A stretch of 64,000 nt of DNA. Source: Asterias rubens. Lineage: Eukaryota > Echinodermata > Asteroidea > Forcipulatida > Asteriidae. How positions within the stretch are numbered: the stretch's first letter is position 1; every line of letters begins with the position of its first letter. Shown here piece by piece: positions 45,301 through 54,900 of the stretch. A model generated the notes under the pieces. The model had not been told where the DNA came from. It saw nothing but the letters and a program-made list of their open reading frames with translations, and did not search any database. The stretch is taken from the NCBI RefSeq assembly GCF_902459465.1, contig NW_022985706.1, forward strand, positions 1 to 64,000. The letters run 5' to 3'. The translations under genes and the position numbers were made by a program.

Positions 45301-48200
45301 CTTCCTTTGGTTAAATTTTGAGGCAATTCGGAGAGAAAATGTTTCCGAGGCTGAAAAAACGTCAAGCTTACCCCCTTGTCGTTTTTTCAAAAATCGTCCG
45401 AAAATTGTGTCTTCCAAATCGCCTGAAATTTCATACCTAGGTGTAATAGAGGGCGAGGAGCAGGAAAATCTTGGTTTTAGTCGTCTACGATGGCTACTTT
45501 TTGAGATAATGCCTTATTTCGGATAGTACGACGGTTTAAAATCCAGATTAAAATGAATATTTGAGACCCATCCTATTGTTCCTGCAACCTGTAACTTGGA
45601 GACTGTCTTTTACACATGACAAACTTCCTTTGGTTAAATTTTGAGGCAATTCGGAAAGAAAATGTTTCCGAGGCTGAAAAAACGTCAAGCTTACCCCCTT
45701 GTCGTTTTTTCAAAAATCGTCCGAAATTTGTGTCTTCCAAATCGCCTGAAATTTCATACCTAGGTGTAATAGAGGGCGAGGAGCAGGAAAATCTTGGTTT
45801 TAGTCGTCTACGATGGCTACTTTTTGAGATAATGCCTTATTTCGGATAGTACGATGGTTTAAAATCCAGATTAAAATGAATATTTGAGACCCATCCCATT
45901 GTTCCTGCAACCTGTAACTTGGAGACTGTCTTTTACACATGACGAACTTCCTTTGGTTAAATTTTGAGGCAATTCGGAGAGAAAATGTTTCCCAGGCTGA
46001 AAAAACGTCAAGCTTACCCCCTTGTCGTTTTTTCAAAAATCGTCCGAAATTTGTGTCTTCCAAATCGCCTGAAATTTCATACCTAGGTGTAATAGAGGGC
46101 GCGGAGCAGGAAAATCTTGGTTTTAGTCGTCTACGATGGCTACTTTTTGAGATAATGCCTCATTTCGGATAGTACGACGGTTAAAAATCCAGATTAAAAT
46201 GAATATTTGAGACCCATCCTATTGTTCCAGCAACCTGTAACTTGGAGACTGTCTTTTACACATGACGAACTTCCTATGGTTAAATTTTGAGGCAATTCGG
46301 AGAGAAAATGTTTCCGAGGCTGAAAAAACGTCAAGCTTACCCCCTTGTCGTTTTTTCAAAAATCGTCCGAAATTTGTGTCTTCCAAATCGCCTGAAATTT
46401 CATACCTAGGTGTAATAGAGGGCGAGGAGCAAGAAAATCTTGGTTTTAGTCGTCTACGATGGCTACTTTTTGAGATAATGCCTTATTTCGGATAGTACGA
46501 CGGTTTAAAATCCAGATTAAAATGAATATTTGAGACCCATCCTATTGTTCCAGCAGTCTGTAACTTGGAGACTGTCTTTTACACATGACGAACTTCCTTT
46601 GGTTAAATTTTGAGGCAATTCGGAGAGAAAATGTTTCCGAGGCTGAAAAAACGTCAAGCTTACCCCCTTGTCGTTTTTTCAAAAATCGTCCGAAATTTGT
46701 GTCTTCCAAATCGCCTGAAATTTCATACCTAGGTGTAATAGAGGGCGAGGAGCAGGAAAATCTTGGTTTTAGTCGTCTACGATGGCTACTTTTTGAGATA
46801 ATGCCTTATTTCGGATAGTACGACGGTTTAAAATCCAGATTAAAATGAATATTTGAGACCCATCCTATTGTTCCTGCAACCTGTAACTTGGAGACTGTCT
46901 TTTACACATGACAAACCTCCTTTGGTTAAATTTTGAGGCAATTCGGAAAGAAAATGTTTCCGAGGCTGAAAAAACGTCAAGCTTACCCCCTTGTCGTTTT
47001 TTCAAAAATCGTCCGTAATTTGTGTCTTCCAAATCGCCTGAAATTTCATACCTAGGTGTAATAGAGGGCGAGGAGCAGGAAAATCTTGGTTTTAGTCGTC
47101 TACGATGGCTACTTTTTGAGATAATGCCTTATTTCGGATAGTACGATGGTTTAAAATCCAGATTAAAATGAATATTTGAGACCCATCCCATTGTTCCTGC
47201 AACCATGTAACTTGGAGACTGTCTTTTACACATGACAAACTTCCTTTGGTTAAATTTTGAGGCAATTCGGAGAGAAAATGTTTCCGAGGCTGAAAAAACG
47301 TCAAGCTTACCCCCTTGTCGTTTTTTCAAAAATCGTCCGAAATTTGTGTCTTCCAAATCGCCTGAAATTTCATACCTAGGTGTAATAGAGGGCGAGGAGC
47401 AGGAAAATCTTGGTTTTAGTCGTCTACGATGGCTACTTTTTGAGATAATGCCTTATTTCGGATAGTACGACGGTTTAAAATCCAGATTAAAATGAATATT
47501 TGAGACCCATCCTATTGTTCCTGCAACCTGTAACTTGGAGACTGTCTTTTACACATCACAAACTTCCTTTGGTTAAATTTTGAGGCAATTCGGAGAGAAA
47601 ATGTTTCCCAGGCTGAAAAAACGTCAAGCTTACCCCCTTGTCGTTTTTTCAAAAATCGTCCGAAATTTGTGTCTTCCAAATCGCCTGAAATTTCATACCT
47701 AGGTGTAATAGAGGGCGAGGAGCAGGAAAATCTTGGTTTTAGTCGTATACGATGGCTACTTTTTGAGATAATGCCTTATTTCGGATAGTACGACGGTTTA
47801 AAATCCAGATTAAAATGAATATTTGAGACCCATCCTATTGTTCCTGCAACCTGTAACTTGGAGACTGTCTTTTACACAAGACAAACTTCCTTTGGTTAAA
47901 TTTTGAGGCAATTCGGAGAGAAAATAATTCCGAGCCTGAAAAAACGTCAAGCTTATACCCCCTTGTCGTTTTTTCAAAAATCGGCCGAAATTTGTGTCTT
48001 CCAAATCGCCTGAAATTTCATACCTAGGTGTAATAGAGGGCGAGGAGCAGGAAAATCTTGGTTTTAGTCGTCTACGATGGCTACTTTTTGAGATAATGCC
48101 TTATTTCGGATAGTACGACGGTTTAAAATCCAGATTAAAATGAATATTTGAGACCCATCCTATTGTTCCAGCAACCTGTAACTTGGAGACTGTCTTTTAC
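42333..48200. repeat. 323-bp satellite array, about 18 monomers, with higher-order repeat
   Basis: A 77-codon frame starting MTNFLWLNFEAIR recurs at 42701, 43674, 43997, 44320, 44643, 45293, 45616, 45939, 46262, 46585 and 47232, i.e. steps of 323 bp. Variants recur every 1619 bp (five monomers plus a 4-base CTAC insertion): 43372/44991, 43674/45293, 43997/45616 and 44320/45939. The array ends abruptly in TGTCTTTTAC. The frame is conserved only as far as the DNA is, so no protein is called. Confidence 0.95.
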
Positions 48201-49522
48201 TCTACCACCTGGCAAAATAATCCAACCTAGTTTTGGTATGAGCTACCCCAAATTCATTCCCGCGACAAGCAGTAAAATCAAGTCTATATAATGTACGGGT
48301 ACAGGATTCGAACCGGGTGTACCAGCTCTCGGTGAACACGCATTGGAACTATCCAGTGTACCTAGGTGCTTGTTGTTGTGTCTGGGGTGATTTGTATACT
48401 ACTTATAATAATTCACTGCGTCCACTCAAACAAAAAAGAAAAGAAACATACACCCAGTAGAGTTGAACAAGGGTCTCGTGGCTCCCAGTCCCATACGTCA
48501 TGAGATTTAGTACAATTAATTAAATGAACCCAATTAACCACACCATTAAAGACGTAATTTTTGTTTTATTTATTTGACCTCGGAAGTTTTTTCTTCTGGA
48601 CAATTATAAATATGTGTATTCAAATTATCCTTCTTTTTATAAACTGAAAGAAAAGAAAAAAATGGACTTGCCGTTTTTGTTCCTTAAACTTTACATGTAG
48701 GTCTTTTTGGATGAAAATGCTTTTGTGTTGTTTTTAATGTGATTTTGTTTAATTTCGGGCCCGTAATGGATACAAACTCTGGACTTACTACCCCTTGTGA
48801 TGTTTTCAAATCTTGAGGGTGCACAATTATGAAGTTTGATTTTACGTTAAAGGGATTTGCACAACAATAATGAAAGAGAAAACATGAAACACAGATTCAA
48901 CCTTATTCCATTGCAATTTAATTTCATACAGTTGCTATTAAAACTACGAGGAATTTAAATAACTACACACAATATATTGCAAATATTGGATAATAATAAC
49001 TGTATTGTATTGTATCCAATTGTATTCCTTAAACAGAACAAACCTCATACCCTGGGGAAGGGTTACAACAAGGATCACAAAATTTCAACTTATTATTCAA
49101 CAAAGAAGAAGAGCTCTCGAGAGGTCAGCAAAAAATAAATACTAAATTATGATTGGGTTTCGAAACACAATGCAAAATGGTTTTATTTTGAGAATGCATA
49201 AGGAAAGTTAATGTTTTCCTTCTCAAATAAGATACTAAAAACTGTGTATCTTTGACCCATGATGATGGTGTCATACAATTTCTTTCTGATAACAGTAAAC
49301 ATTGGGCAAAAACAAATGCAATGAATTTCCGTTTCCACATCCTCCAAGCAGTTAATACATCTACGATCCTTAAATTCTACACCTGTATATCTCCCAACCT
49401 CAACTTGTAATTTATGTGCCTAGCACCTAAACCTTGCTAAGCAGTGACGATATTGAGGATTGTGTACAAACAACTTAAGTATGGCTGTATCTCGAAGTTC
49501 TTTTTAAACGTTCTATATGTAT
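48201..49522. other. intergenic DNA with weak tRNA-like relics
   Basis: No gene. On the minus strand, 48366-48298 reads GGTACACTGGATAGTTCC ... CCCGGTTCGAATCCTGTACC, with A- and B-box spacing, probably a tRNA-derived relic. The rest is A/T-rich. Confidence 0.45.
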
Positions 49523-49853
49523 ATCTATTTGGTTTGCGGTAACACCATGTGTGTATCTACTTGCCAGGTAGAGTTTGTTCTTAGAGAACTGTCTTGCTTT
49601 ATTCTACTACCGCGGAGTGGGTGTTCTGAAAAGAACTGTCCTGCTTATTAACTATTACCTGGGCGGATGGTAAAGAAATAGGCTGGGACTACTACTTTAG
49701 CTTATAGGATCGTAATTAACTGTAATACCGCGGAGTCAGTTCTTGGGTTGGTCTCAACGTTTCGACTAGCTTGCTCTAGTCATCGTCAGGAGACTGAACA
49801 AACTCTACCTGGCAAGTAGATACACACATGGTGTTACAGCAAACCAAATAGAT
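49523..49853. mobile_element. 331-bp element with 54-bp inverted ends (CCGCGG family)
   Basis: Inverted ends of about 54 bp start ATCTATTTGGTTTGCGGTAA and end TTACAGCAAACCAAATAGAT. The interior has CTACTACCGCGGAGTG and GTCTCAACGTTTCGACTAGC. Copies or pieces: 20110-20350, 27968-28400, 61250-61345, 62690-62940 and 63230-63480. Confidence 0.8.
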
Positions 49854-49944
49854 GCAATGCCTTAAATCCTATGTCATATAATGTACTAAGTTTATTTCCT
49901 TTGGTAATCTCTCAAAGCAGTTGCAAATAAATACATTACAAAGT

Positions 49945-50316
49945 TCTTTGGATACTTTTTGTAACACTAAACACAATGCTCACAGATTTACATTAAACTT
50001 ACACCGTTTGAAGACAATGATAGTAAAAAGCTTACCTTAAAGTGTTACTTGCTGAGGTGCTGTAGTTTGTGAGAAATGGGTAAAACAATGTCCTGAACAT
50101 ATGTTTTTACATGCTAAAATAATTTTCGTCTCATGATCACCGAGTCAAATTTTTTTTCCCAGGACATTGTTTTACTCATTTCTAAAAAACTACAGCTTCA
50201 CAGCAAGTAATATTTTAAGGGAAGCTTTCTACCATCATTATCTTCAATTTGAGTAAGTTTAATGTAAATCTGTGGACATTGTGTTTTTTGTCCTACAAAA
50301 GTACCCAGACCCTTTA
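49945..50316. mobile_element. 372-bp foldback element (ACTACAG-AGTAAAACAATGTCC family)
   Basis: Long imperfect arms: CACAGATTTACATTAAACTTA mirrored by TAAGTTTAATGTAAATCTGTG, and GGGTAAAACAATGTCC mirrored by GGACATTGTTTTACTCATTTC. A relative is at 51441-51718. Confidence 0.8.
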
Positions 50317-50334
50317 AATAAAATGCATCAACAT

Positions 50335-50600
50335 AATAATAATACTTGGTTCTTATATAGCGCTTTGTATCACACCCTTAAGGGTCGAAACAAAGCGCTC
50401 AGTATTTTCCCTGCAAGGTATGTGGGGGCAGGTTTTTGAAGTATGGTAACGTTTTCTTATAGCACCATGTAATTGGTTTTACAAGGTGCTGTGGCGCAAT
50501 ATGCTTCCGCTTAAACCAGGAACACCGTGGCGTACCCCTACTCTTCTGATAAGCGCACTTAGTTCTTTACTGTGCATTACACAACACACAGGAGCACACT
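50335..50600 (-). mobile_element. SINE body fragment, minus strand
   Basis: Starts at an AATAATAAT tail and reads TTATATAGCGCTTTGTATC, then CAAGGTGCTGTGGCGCAATA and GAACACCGTGGCGTACCCC, the 3' body of the tRNA-Leu SINE. The tRNA head is absent. Confidence 0.7.
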
Positions 50601-50857
50601 CTGGTTCGATCATCGATTAGAGGATCAGCGCAGAAGATAAGTACACATGGCATAGTCTTTAATGGACATTCAAGGCCGTTTGATCACAATTTTTCTGATT
50701 TTTCAAGGGTGAACAAAATACGGTAATCAGACTAAGTTAGAAAGAACACCATGCTCAATTAAAAAACATCACTATAATAATTGCATCAATTTCAAAGTAA
50801 AGACATCGTGCAACATGATTTATATACAGTTATTAAAAAATTGTTTAGTAAATGTGA

Positions 50858-51440
50858 AAGGCACTGGACACTATTGAGAATACACGGGTCGACTTCACAA
50901 AGAGTTGGGACTAGTCCTAACTTAGGACTAGTCCTAGAAGATATTAACATCCCAAGGCTAGTCCTAAGTTAGGACGAGTAACTCGAGTTAAAAGACTAGT
51001 CTTAAAGGCAGTAGACACTATTACTCAAAATAATTTTTAGAATAAAACCTTACTTGGATATAAGTTATAGGAAGACGTTGATTGCATAAAACATAGTGAG
51101 AAACAGCTCCCTCTAAATTGATGTAGTTTTCGAGAAAGAAGTAACTTTCCTCAAATTTGATTTTGAGACCTCAAGTTTAGAATTTGAGGTCTCGAAATCC
51201 AGCATAAGAAAGCACACAACTTCGTGTGACAAGGGTGTTTTTTCTTTCATTATTATCTCGTAACTTCGATGACCGATTGAGCTAAAATTTTCACAGGTTG
51301 GTTATTTCATGCATATGATGAGATACAGCAAGTGAGAAAACTGATCTTTGACAATTACCAAAAGTGTCCACTGTCTTTAACTCTTTGTGAAATCCACCCC
51401 TGGTCTTTGACAATATTACCAAACAGTGCCCAGTGCCTTT
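50858..51440. mobile_element. three nested foldback insertions
   Basis: Outer: a TTAA-family element, left end GAAAGGCACTGGACACTATTG and right end CAGTGCCCAGTGCCTTTAA. Middle: a GTCCTAACTTAGG-family element at 50887-51412. Inner: a second TTAA-family element (51006-51376) with TTAA on both sides (51002-51005, 51377-51380), splitting AGACTAGTCTTAACTCTTTG. The uninterrupted site is seen at 6343-6361. Confidence 0.8.
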
Positions 51441-51718
51441 AAAGGGTCTGGGTACTTTTTACACAATGTCCACAGATTTCGAGAAACGAGTAAAACAATG
51501 TCACACAAGTTATTTTAGTCTCAGTTTTAGCATGTAAAAACCATAACATACCATACATGTAACTGGTTAATACGTTTTTACTTGCAATCACTGAGAGTGA
51601 GAGAAAAATGCTTTTGGTGACTTGTTTTTGTACTCATTTCTCAAAAACTACAGCACCTCAGCAAGTAATATTGTAAGGGAAGCTTTCTACTTTGTGTTAC
51701 AAAAAGTACCCAAATCTT
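51441..51718. mobile_element. foldback element related to 49945-50316
   Basis: Left AAAGGGTCTGGGTACTTTTT and right AAAAAGTACCCAAATCTTAA, with inner CTCATTTCTCAAAAACTACAG and GAGTAAAACAATGTC shared with the other copy. It abuts the 3' end of HIKESHI. Confidence 0.75.
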
Positions 51719-51753
51719 AAAATTTTTAAAATACTAAAATTACCGAAGTACAG

Positions 51754-51954
51754 CTACTTCCTCCAAAAATTCTGATCTTGAGCCATTTTTTTCTTGAAGT
51801 TCTGAAACCATTTATCTAGGACCGTCATGGGGATCCAGCTGACGTTTGGCTGGGGTGTCATCTGCGACTGGTTTATTCCGAACGACGAGGCGTAGTTGTA
51901 GAAGTTCTCCAACATCTTCATGGAGAACTCTGAGAAGCTGGTCAAAGTCGACGT
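51754..51954 (-). CDS. HIKESHI exon 4
   Basis: Residues 134-199 and TAG stop: TSTLTSFSEFSMKMLENFYN, SQMTPQPNVSWIP, LDKWFQNFKKKMAQDQNFWR. This is the C-terminal helical domain that binds Hsp70 in the human protein. Acceptor TTATTTAG. Confidence 0.95.
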   Translation of the reverse strand, partial: TSTLTSFSEFSMKMLENFYNYASSFGINQSQMTPQPNVSWIPMTVLDKWFQNFKKKMAQDQNFWRK

Positions 51955-54900
51955 CTAAATAAATGGAGAGAAAACAAAAAGTAAGTAAAAGGGACTGGAC
52001 CCCTTTGGTAATAGACCGATCCATTAAGCTCCGACCCATTGCGTTTTGACCAATCACAACCCATTGCGCAACAAAAAGTCTGACAAATAAAGTCTGACAT
52101 GCGTTTGCTTGGCGTGGGCGGACGAGTTGTGCAGAATGGCATAGGAGAGCCTCAAGTGTTCTTGCTCACATGTGCGCCGTGGGCGGAGCCTAATGGATCG
52201 GTCTATTGTCAGAGACCAGTTTTCAAGCACTTGCCATGCTCATGTATCCCAACATGTATGCATAAAATGTAACAAACCTGTGGAAGTTTGCCTTAATCGA
52301 TTATCAAGCTTCCAGAAAATGGTTGAAGAAAAAAATGAGAAAGGCTTCACGCCTGAAATCTTTCGCAGATGCAAATATTTCAGTGAGAAATTACTTCTTT
52401 CTCAAAAACTTTGTTACTTCAGAGGGAGCCGTTTCTCACGATGTTTTATTTTACCAACAGCTCTCATCGAGTCGCATTGTGTTTCTGATAGTGATGTCAG
52501 ATTGTGTTTCGTAAGTAAATTATGTCGTCGTAAATAGTGGTGAGCAACACAATTGATTCACCAAGCAGGAAGCCACGACTATTCTTGTAGCTGTCGTGGT
52601 GGTACGATTTACCGAGTAGTTAAAAAAACGGTACTCGCAACTCGACTAAGCAATCAATAGTCGGGACTTTGACACTAGTTGCAATAGTCGCCCAGGCTTA
52701 ACTGCATCAAGATTAATTGAAGACATAATAATAATAAAGACAAGTTCTTATTCAGCACATTTTTCAATAACCATCTCAATGCGCTTTAGATTAGTGCCCT
52801 GGTCATTGGGCCAATTTACATCCCTGTAATCTTTCTCAGCTCCCTGGGGAGTATACAGCCCTGAGCTGCCTTGGCCGCCCCCCCCCCCCCCCCCCCCCCC
52901 CCCCCCCTGGGGAGTATACAGCCCTGAGCTGCCTTGGCACACCAGTGGCTTTTTCATACACAATATCAACCTCTACCCTTGCAGGTATCCATTTATACCC
53001 CTGAGTGGAAAGAAGTAACTATTATAGTCAAGTATCTTGCTCAAGGACACAAGTGTCATGACTGGGATTCGAACCCACACTATGGTGACTTAAACTCAAT
53101 GCCCTTAATCACTCAGTCATGACACCTAACAAATCCGATGCGGCCCTTTCATTTTTCAAATGTTACTAAAGCTTCCAAATGTTTCCGCCCCAGAAAAAGC
53201 CCTAATATTTAGGACTCTGTTTCTGTGAACAGCACAAAGGAAGAGTCCTATAGAGGGCTAGGCGCAACCTGAACTCCTGAGATACTGGGCCCAATTTCAT
53301 AGAGCTGCTTAAAGACACTGGACCGAATTGGTAATTGTCAAAGACCAGTCTTCTCACTTGCTGTATCTCAACATTTGCATAAAATAACAACCCTGTGAAA
53401 ATTTGAGCTCATTCGGTCATCTAAGTTGCGAGATAATTATGAAAGAAAAAAACACCCTTGTTACACGAAGTTGTGTGCTTTCAGATGCTTGATTTCGAGA
53501 CCTCAAAATTCTAAATTTGAGGTCTTGAAATCAAATTCGTGGAAAATCACTCCTTTCCTGAACACTACCTTAATTCAGAGGGAGCCATTTCTCACAAAGT
53601 TTGTTACCATCAACAGCTCTCCATTACTTGTTACCAAGTAAGGTTTTATGCTAATAATTATTTTGAGTAATTACCAAAAGAGTCCACTGCCTTTAAGCAC
53701 AAAATAAGCTAAGCAAATCAAAATTATGCTAACCGGAATAAAGTTACCAGCCAGTAAGAATTTTTGTAACAGTATTTTCTACTTGAGCAGCTCTATGCAA
53801 TTGGGACCTTGTCAGACCCAGCAGACTTTGCACAACTAAAAAAATAAAAATGTACCTGAGTAGTTTCTGCTGGTATCTGATGCTGGATAACGTGAAGGGG
53901 TTCCACAGAGATTCCAATCTGTGACATCGTCTTCATCGGCTGCTGTACAGGCATAGACTGCATGAATGAGTTGTTTGCAGAACTTCCTTTGAAAGACACA
54001 TTCAAACAAATCATTAAAAAAAAATCAATCAATCAACCGCAGAGACAGCAAGGGTCCATCGCGCGATTTCATGTGTCCACGTCCTACAGCCCAACGCCAC
54101 ATGTGGTCGATTTCGCTAGGCCGGCCAAGTTGTTGGGCCCAGGATGATCGAGGGCAGCCTCTAGGTCTCTTCCAGCCAGGAGCTGGTGCTAGGCCTCCCC
54201 TGGAGTTGATGGCGATGCTTAGAGCTTTTTCAGCTGGGATGTTGTCAGCTAGGCGAGCGACCTGACCGAAGAAGGCAGAGCGGCGGTGTTGAATTAGTTG
54301 GTTGATGGGGGGCGGGCACGTTCTTTGGGTGACCTCATTGTTGTTGACGAAGTGGAACCACTGGCTGCCAAAAATTGATCATTGACACTGGACACCTTTA
54401 GTAATATTTTCAGAGACCAGTCTTCTCACTAGGTGTATCTCACAATATGCACAAAGAACAAACCTGTGAAAATTTGAACTCAATTGGTCTTCGAAGTTGT
54501 GAGAAAATAATGGAAGAGAAAACACCCTTGTCTCACGAAGTTGTGTGCTTTCAGTTCAGATGCTTGATTTCCAGACCTCAGCTGAGGTCCCGAAATCAAA
54601 TCAAATATTTCAGTGAGAAATTACTTTGTCAAAAACTACGTTACTTCAGATTCAGAGGGAGTCGTTTCTCACAATGTTTTATACTATCAACAGCTCTCCA
54701 ATGCTCATTACTACGTCAGCTTTTATGTTAACAATTATTTTGAGTAACCACCAATAGTGTTCCTTGCTTTGCTTTAGAGAATATCCCACTAGTCTTGCTC
54801 TGGACAAGAATTTGTTCCTGTAGACATTCGCACGTACATGTAATAATAATACTTGGCGGGTGGAGATGTGACAGTTATGCTAATAATACACCGAATATAA

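Noticed and set aside
42701-47465. Repeated 77-codon frame MTNFLWLNFEAIR in the 323-bp satellite
   Set aside because: Conservation follows the DNA repeat. There is no sign of promoter, signal or domain, and the monomer length is not a multiple of three.
52934-53122. Short frame across SINE at 53 kb
   Set aside because: Translation of the SINE in the antisense direction, without a start context or domain.
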